DNA from: Lates calcarifer
Lineage: Eukaryota; Chordata; Actinopteri; Centropomidae
Direction: 5' to 3'
Length of the DNA stretch: 64,000 nt
NCBI RefSeq assembly: GCF_001640805.2
Contig: NC_066845.1
Location: 18,850,307 to 18,914,306, forward strand
Within the stretch, counting starts at the first letter, position 1, and each line of letters begins with the position of its first letter. The notes below the pieces were generated by a model, which was not told the DNA's origin, did no database searches, and saw only the letters and a program-made list of their open reading frames with translations. Made by a program: the position numbers and the translations under genes. This document shows positions 1 through 12,719 of the stretch, in pieces.

Positions 1-1640
1 AGGCCTTTATGAGGAGGGGTGGAAGCCCTGTGTGCCAGGGATGACAGATGCTGAGACGTGATTGGCCTGTTCCTGCACGGATGGGATTCGCTGTCAACAG
101 GTCCCAATTAGTCCAATCAGAGTGGAAGGAAATGGCACAGAAAGGATACTTTGTGAGCACCACTGTTTGTGAAGCTGGAGGCAAAAACAAAACACAATCG
201 CTGGTTCTTTCTTCCCACCCCACTGGGCCGTACCAGACTCTATGAGGGCAAATTAACCTGGGATTTAGACTTCTTGTTGCATCGCTTTGTTGACACATGC
301 TCCAGTACGGGGGCTACATTGTTACAACGTTTAATGTTGCTGTTGATGTAAATATTGCCTTGTGTGTAGCTATTGTGTTTCTGAATAGTATTCAATGACC
401 AGAGCTACTTCCTGCCACAAATGTGTCATCAAGAGCCTTTCAGATTGTGAGCAAACATGGCCGCATTCTAAGCAGCAGGCTGCAGTTCACATGAAAAGTT
501 ATTTGTGTGAGAAAAATGGAGTCAGGGTGGGCAAGAAGAAATGTGCATCACAGAGAACAAATGGTGAGTCACATTTAGAAAATTAAACTATGGAAAAAAA
601 AATGTGTGATCACTGTGGAAGATGGACAATCAGATGGTGATAGCTGAAAAAATGGACAAAGTCTTTTTGAAAATAAAAATGTAAAAATAGACACAGTGTT
701 GATAATTTTCTTTGCAGGAACAAAAGCAGGAAATTAAATATTTCATTAGATTCATTTAAGCAAATAACCATCTTGGGACCTTGACCTACCTAAGTCGTTG
801 GCCAGGATTTAATGAGTGATAGGACATTGACCCCTGACCTGAGGAAGTCATTTAGATGCAGAGGCACTGAAGGTCTACTCTATACCAGGGATGGCAGAGG
901 TGAGGATAGACAGGTAATTGTAGAGGAGGAGCAGGGATGTCTTCTTTCTCTGGACCTGTCACTCCCCCATAATTTATATTCAGCTCAGTGTGGCCTGTGT
1001 CTCATGTAAAGAAAATCTAATCCAGTGTTCATTTTCACATCTACTGAAGTGATCTTACTGACATCTCCAACACAGGGAATGTTTTCTCTTCTGAAAACCT
1101 CTCCACCAGGTTTTGGTTTGTAATTCTTGGTGTAGACACAAAGGGTCTGGTGTGGATGGTTTTGAGGTCCTGTATTATTTTGTAAAGCATATTATTTTGG
1201 GGCTGTCTGAGCCCTTTTAAAAAATGCTCCCACTAATATTATGACAGACATCCTATTGGAGCGTATTGTTGTGAATGGCCAGAGGAGCAGACGGATGCCA
1301 GCCTCCCATGGCCTGATCTCGGATTCCTCAGATATGGTTTTTCCACTGTACAAGTGTACCATGACACATGCTGACGACCACAGTGTGGCATGTTTTTCCA
1401 TGGTGTTGTGCAGTTTGGTTTGGTTAAAGTAACAATTTAAAACATTTATATAAATAAATTCCATTTTCTATTCTGTATTGCTTGGATAAGACAACAGTGA
1501 TCCAACTGCCTGATCACGAATGCTTTTCTCTTTGGTTGGCCATGCCTGGAAAATATTCTCAGAAAATGATAGATTTTATGTTTCCAGCAGCAGTGGCAGT
1601 GATGAAGCTGGAAAGATAGCGTGAGTAACAGTATTCTCTA
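1..1640. other. AT-rich unique sequence, no gene seen
   Basis: Reading frames here are all under 95 codons, overlap on both strands and show no recognisable protein motif. I see no splice-flanked coding block, tandem repeat or transposon end. It is best read as intergenic or intronic DNA. Confidence 0.6.
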
Positions 1641-1646
1641 TGACAC

Positions 1647-1661
1647 GGTGCCACCTACAGA
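1647..1661 (-). promoter_or_regulatory. CTCF-like motif
   Basis: Read on the minus strand the 15 bases TCTGTAGGTGGCACC match 13 of 15 positions of the vertebrate CTCF core consensus CCASYAGRKGGCRSY, including the invariant AG and GGC. CTCF binds such cores to set insulator and loop boundaries. A motif alone does not prove binding. Confidence 0.4.
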
Positions 1662-2813
1662 AATCAATGAAAAAGGTGACACAGTGCTACTGATGAAAAA
1701 GACAGGAGGTCACTTTTAGCTGAAGAGGAGACAAAATCTGCTGTAAGTTATGACAAAAGCATACTAGTCATCACTCCAATGCTACATGCCAGTTAAAGTC
1801 CTCTTCCACTCAAAAATGTTTTTAGCTAATTGTTACTTCACTTGGATTAGCTGTGCAGAATGTTGAATGTACAGAGTTCAACACCAGAAGGCTTCACACT
1901 CATCTGCTGAAGGGGAAAGTTTCTCTGTGCTGACCTTCAGTCTGTATTTAAAATATACATTTACAGTTTGGATTAGAGGCCGTGGTCCAATATAAAACTT
2001 ACACATAGAAACTTCAAACCTGTTGTGCACTGAGGACTTTTCAGTGAAGTAGAAGACATCTAAATGCTTGAAATGTACAGTATTTGTATTGTACTGCAAT
2101 TTCAAGAATTTCTAACAGGCCAGTGCAACATGGCTCTGATTCTGTGCCACAACAATAAAAAGTCCACTATGATAACAGTGCAGTATTTTTGTGGTTAAGT
2201 GATAACTCTTATGTCAAACACTATAAATATCCTCAACTGTCAGACTGTCAAACAAAGTTCCCCTTTAAAAAATCACATCTGTATTAAACCTGATTGTTGA
2301 TAGAAACTTTGTAAATTATTTAGTGAAAACACAATCTTTGTGATCAGACAAACATATGGTTGCTTATTTCAGACATCGTGCAGTTTACTTACCCAAACAT
2401 CACAGAGGAAAGAAAGACTGAACAACTGAAATGCAAAAATAACTTTTCTCTTTTGGTACTTTGCAAGAGTTTTGTCCCAGAAGTGTGTGACAGCCTGAGA
2501 GAAAGAGTAGACATTGTTATGAAGTGCCAGTCACTGGTTTCAGTCATCGTGCTGTCTCGTTGTAAGGGGATACACTGAGCTTGGAGGTTATTTTAGGGTT
2601 CACAGTCACATCTAAGGACCTGAAGGATCTCTGGTTTTTCTTTGGTATCTGAAGGACGACACTGAAGAATCTCTTTAAGATCAAAGCCTGGAGATCAAAC
2701 ACACTGCATCCAGAGGAGAAGGAACCCAGTCATATGGATCTCAATCACTGTCTGTCCCTAAAACCAGCAGGCCCAGAGAAGCAGCTGAGTGCTTCATGTA
2801 ACAAACCCCACAG

Positions 2814-3034
2814 GTACTATTGTCTGCCGGCCCACAGAGACTGTGGTACAGGACCACAAGGTGGCCTCATCCCTGTGCCTTTTGTTCCCATGGTTATTTA
2901 TCAGCAGCCTTGTGGAGCCCAATTATACACAGATGAGGCCTGGCCCCAAATTCCAAGGCTATAACACGACCAGACAAGGACCAGGACTGTTGTGTCCAAA
3001 GATACTGCCACAGGATAAAAAGGACTGCAAGACA
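2814..3034 (+). other. possible exon or conserved block
   Basis: A GC-richer stretch in AT-rich surroundings. It starts after a plausible acceptor (ACCCCACAG) and ends at a good donor (GACA then GTGAGTATTA). One frame is open across it but matches no protein family I know; a second overlapping frame is also open, so coding status is doubtful. It holds a CTCF-like core. It could be an untranslated exon, a non-coding RNA exon or a regulatory element. Confidence 0.2.
2854..2868 (+). promoter_or_regulatory. CTCF-like motif
   Basis: CCACAAGGTGGCCTC matches 12 of 15 positions of CCASYAGRKGGCRSY, with a perfect AGGTGGC heart. It lies about 1.2 kb from the 1.65-kb motif and in the opposite orientation. 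Confidence 0.35.
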
Positions 3035-3295
3035 GTGAGTATTAATTATCAATAGCCTTCATTTCAGAACACCAAGGCTCAGGTCCATAAATATTTTTTT
3101 CCTCTCTTTTCCAAAACATTAAGCCCAAGGCATCTTTTGTTATGGGCAAAGCACACAGTCTTACACAACCAGGCAGAAATGTTTAAGGGCCCTCTGAGAT
3201 TTCCCCTTGAGGCAGTATTCTGAGAAAGCAGGGAACTATATGTCATTTTATATGGAGTGTAAGAGTGAGTGCTCTATCATTTGGGCCGGTTAAAA

Positions 3296-3333
3296 AAACA
3301 AAAAACAATAAAATAATAAAAAAAAAAAAAACC
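3296..3333. repeat. A-rich low-complexity tract
   Basis: An almost pure run of A broken by a few C and T residues and ending in 14 consecutive A. It may be the tail of a very old retroposed copy, but I see no recognisable SINE or LINE body next to it. Confidence 0.6.
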
Positions 3334-3878
3334 TTTGAGAAATCTATGACCAGCCTGCAGTCAGAGACTCTGTATACTGAGCATTTTGGGCTGAAGAACA
3401 TTCTGAGTACATGATATCTACAGTTGGGTTAAAATCAGAGACTCTCCTGACAAAACACACAACACTAGCTGCCTGGTTTCAAACACTCAGCACAACCTAT
3501 GATTATGTTTTACTGACAAGTGACCAGTTGTGGTCATGCAAATAACTGACTATCCTCTCTCAGAAGCACAGGCAGAAGTGGCATTATGTTGTTGAAGTGC
3601 ACCATAAAACACCACTAGGCCAGGCTTTGCTGTGAATGACCGGAGACAGCGGTAACACTGTTGGTTTCTATTAAACATGACCACAGTCTGCAACTAAACT
3701 TTACCAAGTCCCTCACCTCAGTCAAACTGCTGAACAACAAAAATAATAGAGTTAATATTCTAATTTCTAATTGTTCATTTTTGGGGGGGAAGCTACCTGA
3801 AAATGGTTGTTCTTTTGATCAATGTTATGCTTCATACAGTTTTAGGTTCTTAGGAATACAAGCACAGTAAACTGAGAT

Positions 3879-3993
3879 GCTCCAGTGGAGTGGGAAGAGT
3901 GTTTGGCTTAAGAGCATCTAGATAGCTGACCTGGACAGGGAATTTGAATTTGCTACCCTTAAGTCACAGTCAGCTCCTTCCACCACTGGAGGC
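3879..3993 (-). mobile_element. tRNA-like hairpin repeat (SINE or MITE relic)
   Basis: The two ends form an imperfect inverted repeat: GCTCCAGTGGAGTGGGAAGA on the left, and GCCTCCAGTGGTGGAAGGAG when the right end is reverse-complemented. Read on the minus strand, a degenerate RNA polymerase III A-box-like segment is followed by AAATTCAAATTCC, which resembles a decayed B box. From memory, closely related sequences are scattered in fish genomes. The copy is too degenerate to be a working tRNA gene. Confidence 0.4.
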
Positions 3994-5200
3994 ATTTTTA
4001 CATGTGGAGGAAGTGAGAATATGTCTATCCTGAAGCTACATTCCTCCTGTTAGTCTGACTGACTGATCTGTTGCAAAGAGACCTTTGATGCTAAAGATGA
4101 TGCTCCAACTAGCTTCCTCCATTTGAACGCTCAGGAGAAGACCAAACACAGCCATCTGCCAGTCAAACTTAATTTAGTGCAAGAGCCTATCTCGCCTGAA
4201 GCAGGGGGAGCTCCCAATGCTCAGCGTACCTGTCTAGCACTGATTGAAATAAAGTGAATGTCTGAGGGCTGAGTGGCCCTGACAGAGCTATGAAACAGCA
4301 GGGAGGTACAGGCAGATATTCACTATCCATGTTTGTGCAAGTGTGTGTGTGAGAAAGAGTTTGATATGGGCTATTAAGCGTCTACTGCAGTGAACGACAC
4401 ACCTTCCCAGGCTTAATAAGTCCCAGAGTGCAGCTAAACCAGCAAATGCTGTTATTCTTCCAACTGCGTTCAGTCCACACAGCCAGGGACTCTCTTTACT
4501 AGCCAGCAGGCCAAAACGTACTGATAGCCTGATAATTCACCACACACAAATATACACAGACATGCTCTTACAAATATGGATAGTTTGGAGAATTATGAGA
4601 TGGCAGCCATTGATGGAGAATATGGTTAGACGACATGGGTTTTTGTGCTTTAAAATGTCTACTTTGATGCAAAAATTTTGCTTTCATAATAGTCCAGAGA
4701 GGAAACCATCACATATGATATAAAATGTCACGAGGAAACCCAATATCATAATAAAAAGTATATGCACATGCTTGTAATCCAGTTATTTTAAGTCCAAATG
4801 TTTCACAGAAGACTCAACAAGGACCAAATATAGAGAACAAATACTTATAATGAAATATGACTGACTGATATAAATTATAGCCAATAGGTTGGTGTAATAA
4901 TGGCACGGTACAATTATATACATACACAATACACAAACAAGGTGTGTTTGTAATGTGTATTATAAGTAAAATGTAATCTCTCTGCACAAACATAAACTTT
5001 AACTCAAACAGCTCTGTTGTTACATCTCGCCTATATTCCTGGGTAAATGAATAGGGTCCCTTGGGTGCTCTAGTATGTAATTTATGGTCAAACAAAAACC
5101 GTTGAGACAAGGACTTATGGCCTGTGAATTGTTTGTGTTAGCTGCCCCATAAAAAGCATCAGCTTTAGCAGTCTGCGGACTAAAAAGTGAACAAGGCTAA
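3994..5200. other. unique AT-rich sequence
   Basis: No coding exon, RNA gene or transposon end is visible. The 98-codon minus-strand frame at 4814-5110 shows no domain features and sits in AT-rich sequence, so I treat it as chance. Confidence 0.55.
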
Positions 5201-5226
5201 GTGTGTGTGTGTGTGTGTGTGTGTGT
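5201..5226. repeat. (GT)13 microsatellite
   Basis: Thirteen uninterrupted GT units, of the dinucleotide class most common in fish genomes. Confidence 0.95.
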
Positions 5227-6900
5227 TACACATGGAAAATCAGCTGCAGTCCAGATGGACTTTTAACTCACCACTTGCCACATCTCTGACCTGCTGCTAG
5301 ACAGAGGGAAACCTGTAAGGTGGTGAGTTGCCTCAAGAGAGAGAGATATACAAGTAGGAAACATGCCACATAATCTCACATGAAGACTAATTGATAATAA
5401 CTCTGGGCATTCAATAGCAAAACAGCATGTTAGGCAGTTGTTTTGTATGTCTGTATATAATTGTTATAAAAGAAAGAAAATTTGACAAATTCAAACTCAG
5501 GGTCCACTTACTAGGTTTTTTCAGAGCTTTCAACCGTATCAGCCATATGGATATACAGGCCAATAACCAGAAGCTACATCTCACATGTAACATCCAAACA
5601 TTCAAAGGCAGTGCTGGAAGAAATATGCCCTTTATGCAGCAGGGCAGAAAATAAAGGTCTAAAAGTTTGAAGGTGAGGAGACCAAAGTTCACTTTCCATC
5701 AGACAGGCAATGAAAATTCTCATTCAGTTTCCTATCCTGACCCATGTTTATCCATACTTATCTGTCCTAATCCTAACCATATTGTGCTTGCCATGCAAAG
5801 ATATCATGGGAAGCATGTTGGCACTGGAGGTCAAAAACAGTGGTATCTATCTACAGTTTTGCAGAATTGTGGAATATTGAGGCTCTTGGGATATAGTTGA
5901 AAGCTCCAGAAAAACTTAGGTTGTGTGGAAGACCATAAGTGTCACAGGAATAGTTGTAAAGCGTTTCAAATATGACATCTGTGGCCATACAGTTGTTTTG
6001 ACAAACTGTCATTTCTAAGGTCAAGAATAAACTTTTATGTTTAACTTGACACTTAGCCTAACAGGCACTAAGCTTGCATATCAACAGATCTATCTCCATG
6101 ACAAGCAATAGCACTTGATAACACTAATAAAAATCATGAGCCACAGTCAAAAGCTCAAGAAACACACCTTGTGTTAAGACTGTTTTGCCAAACTGCTATT
6201 TCAAAGACAAAGAATACATTTTCATATGGATTTTAGATGATGATAAACACAAAATTCAAATGCTCTTAGCTTTACAGTACTTACTCTGGACTATCTAGTA
6301 AAGTCTACTAATGTTTCCTGTAGTTTGATAGGCAGAATATGGAGCCAACAATGACAGTAGGCATACTAAAGGCTCATTTGTCACTGTGGCCTTCCACACT
6401 AAATATATAGTCAGTCAAATACATAGTCAGTCAGAGATTTGGATAAAAACACTCACCAATTTGCATTATGGGTGTTATGAGCAAGACACCTTCTCTTGTG
6501 TCAACATTAACATTATTAACATGCTAAACTATCTTTGTTATTCTCATAAATGCTCTAATGGAAATGGTATTCTCATCAAAACCAACCACCAAAGTCCAAT
6601 TTGTGGATTTACCGCAAAATCTGTAATCGCTGCTAACTCTGAGGTAATTCAATGCCTCCCGTGAAATATGGATGATGACTTACCACCATGTGAGACGACT
6701 GCATGTTTTAACTTGTTTCCCAGGCTGTTTTTAGACGTGTTATGGTTGTGGGCATCAGTCATAATGCCAAGGTCATGGCTTCTAGATGGCTTTTCCACTA
6801 TTAGACCTCATTATAGCTCATTAGGCCTCAGCTGCTTGTCTCCTCACCCCTCATAACATGCTCACACACACATTTATACACGAATAACCCCTGCTCCAGA
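5227..6900. other. unique AT-rich sequence
   Basis: Only short, overlapping frames on both strands. Nothing here resembles a known exon, RNA or mobile element. Confidence 0.55.
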
Positions 6901-6904
6901 TGGA

Positions 6905-6966
6905 CAGATGGACAGTCGCACATGCACACACAAACACACACATACAATACACAAACACAAATACAA
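6905..6966. repeat. imperfect CA-rich simple repeat
   Basis: Alternating CA units interrupted by T, A and GC. It creates the cysteine/valine-rich tail of a 151-codon minus-strand frame at 6828-7283, which is therefore not a credible protein. Confidence 0.8.
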
Positions 6967-7029
6967 CCGCCCCTGCCACCCCCTGTCAAACACACCCCTA
7001 CAATGCCAAATGGCAAATAGCGGTGGCTG

Positions 7030-7380
7030 AGTGTTCCTAGAAACTGATGTTTGGTAAACGGAGAAGGCTGGGAGTCAGGGAGTGGAGTGGGCGAGTGCAG
7101 CAGGTGGTTCAGTTTCAGGTCCCACTGGGTGCATTCCCTCACTCTTAACCACAGGCCAAGGTAGCACGGCTGTCTGGAAAACAAGTTCATCAACAGCTTC
7201 TGACACACTGCCCCTGGACTCAGAGTGGGGGTATGTATGGTGGGGTGACTGATGGGAGCTGTTGTGGGCCAAAGACCCGTCACGGCCCAGTCGGGCTTCT
7301 TCTGTCCCGCCTCTCCTCAAGCAGCACAGTCCTCCATCAGAGCTGACCCTTCTCTGCATGGGGCTCCAACTCCAGCCATT
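7030..7380. other. GC-richer block of unknown role
   Basis: Composition rises in G and C compared with both flanks and open frames run on the minus strand (7075-7359), but no protein motif is recognisable. It may be a conserved non-coding element. No clear acceptor and donor bracket it. Confidence 0.25.
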
Positions 7381-7399
7381 AAAAACACAAACTGAACTT

Positions 7400-8690
7400 C
7401 ATCGGCTTTCCACGGATGTTTAGTAAAGATCAAATGTAGGAGGGATAGAGGTTCCTTGGAAGCGAATACTGTCTCAGTTGTAGCTAACTATAGGTCTGTG
7501 AATTCTGGCTCCCAATGAGAACCAAAGAAACAGCTGATTAAAGCAGGATTACATGTAGTAATAGTTAGGCTTGTGCAAAAAGACTTCCAACAGGGCAAAA
7601 AACCCTAAGCCCCTAAATACACCAAACCTTTCTGGACTAGAAAACTGTAAAATGATTCATCTTTGACCTACCATACTTACCATAGCACAGTTTTTGTCTG
7701 CAATGAAGGATTATTACCAGCATTTCAGGTGCAGAGATTTTTGGTTTTATCTGTCTAAACATCTGACTGCTTGTGTCTCTTGTCCCAGCAGACTTCTCAT
7801 GAAATTGTGGTGATTTTGTTATATTTCCTCATCTTATCAGTTACTGAGTTGAGTACAACCTTTCAATCATAACTGATAGAAATTATGGCAAAAACTACAA
7901 AATAAGACCCAAGTTAAAATTTTCTTTGAACATTAAGGCTCAAAAATCATGGAGCCTTGAAGCTTTATACTGGAATAGTATATAGTAATATAGTGTCAAT
8001 TGTAGCATTTGTAGCATTTGCTGAACAACAGCCATTGTTGCAACAGTTACAAGATAGATTCATAAAGTCAACAAAAAGACTCCATTATACAGAAATATTT
8101 TACTAAAATTTGTTAATATTAGCTACCATAACTGACCGCTCATACCACACCAAGTAAGTTGGCAGTAAAACCAAGCAATGGTGTGTTTCATTGCTTATGA
8201 ATTCAACTTTTTCTCTGTAAGTGGAAGAATGTGTCATTTTTTCTTTTTAAAGGTACACAGTCTCGGTTTAATGCTTGACGGAGTTGGAAATGCTTCTTAA
8301 AGAAACTTTAGCCAAATACCCTAAAAGTCTCCAATGGCAGCCATACTAATGTTTTGTTTTGGTTGGGTCACAGCTTCTTCAGGTATTGCAAAGATATTTT
8401 TTTGACCACTTGAATAATCAAAGAGAACAAACTATTTCATTGGAGCTGATCACTAAACCACGAATATACAATTTCTCATAGTAGAGCAATATTTGTTTTT
8501 CTAACCATAATTCACATTTAATTTAAACCCAACAGGTCAGGTTGAGCAAAGAACAAGATTAACCTAAAGGTTAAGCTAAGAGGTAGTTTGAACATTAGTA
8601 TTTCACCTCTTGCTGGGCTGATACGAGTACTGACCTAGATGTACTTTTTGACAGCTAAATGCTACATCACTACATCCCACCCCTGTTTGC
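7400..8690. other. unique AT-rich sequence
   Basis: No supported gene or repeat. Several short runs of A or T and a few short direct repeats (for example GTAGCATTT twice near 8.0 kb) are the only structure I see. Confidence 0.5.
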
Positions 8691-8708
8691 GGGGGGGGGG
8701 GGGGGGGG
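8691..8708. repeat. poly(G) tract, 18 G
   Basis: Eighteen uninterrupted G residues on the plus strand, followed by TC. Such tracts are length-unstable and can form G-quadruplexes; their exact length in an assembly is unreliable. Confidence 0.95.
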
Positions 8709-9164
8709 TCTTTGACAGGAGGGACTGGTCGGTTTGACAGGTTCACGGGTCAGTGGTGTGGATGTCCTCCCCTGCTGGTAGCCATGTGCTAAGGTGTATC
8801 AGCCAGAAATGGTATGCTGAGAGAGAGGAGGGACACAGTAGGGGAGGGACTTTTAGTGGAGGAAAAGCTGTTACACACAGTTAAACTGCAAGATGATAAC
8901 AGCAGGAGAAAAAGCAACAGTAGCAATGGTGGCTTTCTTCAGGAAAATGGAAGGTGAAGAATGATTCAGCTCAGCATTTATGAAACATTAATAAAATATG
9001 GATTCATTTTTGATGTCAATGAAGTGGTCAATTCAAACTAAGAAAAAAGCAGAAAGCTACTGTGTCATATTTCTTTACATTGAAATGATAATAATCATGT
9101 AATTGGATAAAATCTGCAGTAGATAACCAGTCTCTCTCTGACTCTAGTGTTGAAATGCTCTTGG

Positions 9165-9640
9165 ATGTGTGAAATTCATATTAGCTATGCCAATGTTTGT
9201 CAGTTGGTTGGTCCACCATTTGGTCCAGACTGAAAAATCTCTTGGATGGATCATGGCCATGAAATTTTGTAGACATTTGGACTCTGTGTCTTTGGATTTC
9301 AATGAAATGTCTGTTGGATGGATTGCCTTAACATTTGGTAAAAACATTCATGTTTCTATAAAGGATGAATACTACAGGCTTTAGTAATCCTCTGCCTTTT
9401 CCTCTAGCACCACCAGCCAGTCACAATTTTTATACTGACTTGCAATTTGAGTGACATTACCATCAGCCTCAGCTGTACTATGTGTTTGGTGCTAATTAGC
9501 AAATGTCAACATGTTACCACACTTAACTGAGATAGTGAACAAGGGAAACATTATACCTGCTAAAACAATCATGTTAACAATGTTACTGTTATCTCATAGC
9601 ATTTAGCTCACAGAGTACAGCCTCACAGAGCCGTTAGCAT
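9165..9640 (-). mobile_element. fish interspersed repeat copy
   Basis: Minus-strand copy of a family I recognise from memory as abundant in perciform genomes. Diagnostic pieces are TTTGGTCCAGACTGAAAAAT and CATGGCCATGAAATTTTGTA near the start and the 'caaatgtcaacatgttacc' region near the end. It has no coding capacity; a 71-codon frame inside is incidental. The class (non-autonomous DNA element or retroposon) is uncertain. Related copies lie at 13.5, 15.5, 25.9, 46.3/47.7 and 56.6 kb. Confidence 0.6.
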
Positions 9641-9659
9641 GGCTGTAAATCCACAGTAA

Positions 9660-11750
9660 ACATAAGGAATTCAAACTGCATACTGACATAATGACTGCCT
9701 TTACTGTATGCTTCACCAACACCCATGGGTGCCAGATTATAGGGGCCAGCTACCTCATCCTATAGAGCTAGATGCCACTACAAAACATAAATCTAACCAA
9801 TATGAGTGACATCTTATGCAGTCAGTGCCTTGCTTCAGGAAGCCAAAAATAAGAGTCATTGGCAAAGTCTGGTGCTGAATAAAATTTTTAGATTACATCA
9901 AATTTCATCCGTAGTAATTCACCTCAACTGATTCTACATACAATGAAGCAATTTGTCAGTGCATTAAACCATAGTTGATGTGTCTTTTCCGAACACAACC
10001 ATTGTCTCCCATTTCCTGAAGGGATGTGTTTTAATGCCTAAGAACATGTGCTGAGAAACCAAACCTGTAGGTTCAGGTTCAACCACAGTAATCTCATCCT
10101 CTCATCTTTTGTGATCAGCACTGGGTGGCAAGTGGCAAGAGGTTTGTTGTGTAAGAAAGCTGGGGGGATATTACGTTCTCTGTGTGTGCGCTTACATAGT
10201 TGTATAGATTGAGATCACCTATGTACAACCCTAGTATTGTACATCTCTGTTCCATCTCCCCACCCGTCACTGTGTAGTATCAGATACGGGCCTGGACTAT
10301 TTATGAGGTTACAATGGTCCTGTCAGGGTGGCTGAGATTAATGAAGCCTGTTTCTGTGGCTTGGAGGCTTTGATGGCTCACCTCTGCTGCTGCACATGTT
10401 CCTTCAGCCTGATGCTGTTAACCTTAGGCTACACAAGGTTGTCCTACTCACTGCCTGGCCGTAACTCAGCTTGCAAGGAGACCCTAAGAGTTTTTGTCTT
10501 GCACGACTAGCACAAGCTGTCAGTTTGATGTCATTATAAAAGTAGATTTAGGTTAAAATGAGTGCAATTTCTGGTACACAGTTGTAATCAATGTGTGTTT
10601 CAGTACTGCACTGTGCTCAGTATTTTGATGTTGTTTTCTTTAGATTTTAATTAAGTTTGAGTCTCTACAGCTACTTATGCTGCACCAATTAACTACCCAG
10701 TACAATTAGGTACCCAGTAACCAAATTAAGAGCAAAAAGAAAGGGAAAATGCTGCTCCAATGCAACACAGATTACAAAGATCTATGGTACACCGACAATG
10801 AGAAGATGTGTAAACCCATTTACGTCATATCAGGTGGATTCTTCAGAGGTGAGTGAGTGCTTCTGGAATGTGTTGATTTTATCCGTCCTTTTCACACACT
10901 CACACATGCAATCTCTGAGTCACTGTCCTGACTGTAGCTGACATACGGAAGTGACCAGCTACATGATAGCAATACAGTACCCCACCATAAATCATAGGTG
11001 CCTGTGCCCAGGGGACGACCACACAATACCAGACATGCTGTGAACTCCCCCCCACCCCTACCCCTCTGTGAACTTGCCTGCAGGTGGTCATATCAGATGT
11101 TGTTAGTCCCATGGGACACACAATGGTCCGTATTAGCCATTGCTGTCAGCATGTCAGGTCATCAGAAGAAGGATGGCAACTGTAGAAAAGAATGGATCAC
11201 CTGTAAGTTTGTACAATAGTCCAGCCGTGTACTTCATACTCTGAGGATTATGTAAAGTACTGCAGGGGAGGGAACTCTTAATACACTCACAGTGGAATTG
11301 ATGTAATCCTGTGAAGGCTGCCAGTCAGCTCAGCAGGCCAGCTGACACCAGCTTTCCAGAGGCTAGCAACTTTCAGTTAATTACTTCTTGGAAGCTCATC
11401 AATTATGTGGTGTAGACTGAAAACATATATAATTTTATAGCTCAGCTGGATTTATTATGAAAACACTGTCTTTGAATCAACATTGCAGAGGTAGAGGTAG
11501 AGGTGATGTTGAAATGACAGCCACGTTTACTTAATTAACTCAGCCTGTCTGAACCACAAGACCACTAGGTAGATCTCTAAACACAACAACATGAGAAACA
11601 ACTGCATGACTGACTCAGTCTGATTCAAACCTATGGCTAGTTAGCTTGAAGCTGGTGTAATAAATATGTTTATATTGACAATGGTTCAAAAGACTTCATA
11701 TACAGTATGTGAAAGGGTCACTCATGGTGACAAACCCACAGAGAATTATC
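9660..11750. other. unique sequence with possible conserved patches
   Basis: No exon is supported. The stretch at about 10.27-10.48 kb is GC-richer and unusually free of simple repeats, as is 10.98-11.18 kb. Either could be a conserved non-coding element, but nothing in the sequence decides this. Confidence 0.4.
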
Positions 11751-11754
11751 TCCT

Positions 11755-12165
11755 GACTGTGCTGTCCTCTGCTCTATGCTGCATTGTAGCATCTTTGAGC
11801 TCACTGTTTTTACTGCTTGGAACTTCATGCTTGTGGCTCTTATTGCTCTCATCAGTGTCATTTGCAAGCAGCTGTCCTCTGGGAAGAATCTTTGATGAAC
11901 CCATTAAGTGTTAGCCTCTTATCACTAAACAGCAAACGGATGAAGTTAGCGTGTAGCATAAGACTCGTATATTTCTCTCCCTTGATGATAAAAAGTGAGT
12001 GATTATTGAGGTAGCCAGAAACACAACTTGCTAATGTCAGTGTTGCTCCGAGTGTGCTGGATGGGCAACAGTTTGCTAATTATACCATTCGAATTTAAAA
12101 GGTAATAATGTAAGTGTTATTTCAGCTCATTTCTACTGCCCCAAGTGGATAAGAAGTCTACATAA
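11755..12165 (+). mobile_element. fish interspersed repeat copy (second family)
   Basis: I recognise landmarks of a common perciform repeat: GTAGCATCTTTG near the start, GATGAAGTTAGCGTG, GAGGTAGCCAGAAACACAAC, CAACAGTTTGCTAAT and a 3' end carrying TACTGCCCCAAGTGG. No coding capacity. The boundaries are approximate. Confidence 0.45.
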
Positions 12166-12315
12166 AGTCGTGGTTAACAAGGTAACAAAGCTTATATTAG
12201 TTTACACTGTGGCTGTCCAAGTGTAAGTTCTTGACTTAAGAAGAGAAATTTCAAATCATTTATGTCTTAGTTCTTAGTTCTTCTAACTAATGCTTGTTAT
12301 TGCTAATATTTGGCT

Positions 12316-12338
12316 GGGGGGGGGGGGGGGGGGGGGGG
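12316..12338. repeat. poly(G) tract, 23 G
   Basis: Twenty-three consecutive G residues on the plus strand, about 150 bp beyond the end of the preceding repeat copy. Confidence 0.95.
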
Positions 12339-12667
12339 CATGTTTGGTGACATGAAAAGATAGCACGCCAACATCTCCCCCGTCACGCTAGGTGATATTT
12401 CTTATCTTGTGAAAGTCTGTGTTGAAAGAGTCTAGTACACCTGCAGCCCCACAGCCCAGTTAAACACTTCTGGAACTTTATTTTTCACCACTGGTACTAA
12501 TAGTATAATTAAATTGAAACATCATACTTCTCTGTTTTGTTACAGCTTAACTTAGCTGCAGATGCATTTTCCAGATCTATAAAAGAAGTGATATGTCATC
12601 TTACTGCGTATGTGTATGTGCTCATTCAACCCATGTGTTAAGTACAAGTGTTTGAGTGCGTGTATGG

Positions 12668-12668
<1 letters not shown>

Positions 12669-12698
<30 letters not shown>
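12669..12698. repeat. (TG)15 microsatellite
   Basis: Uninterrupted TG units followed by CGCATGCAG. Confidence 0.95.
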
Positions 12699-12701
<3 letters not shown>

Positions 12702-12719
12702 ATGCAGCAGCATAGTGGG

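Noticed and set aside
3879..3993. Functional tRNA gene
   Set aside because: The A and B boxes are degenerate, no clean cloverleaf can be drawn, and the sequence forms an inverted repeat typical of a repeat element.
6828..7283. 151-codon minus-strand frame
   Set aside because: The C-terminal half is a translated CA repeat and the N-terminal half has no domain features or splice boundaries.
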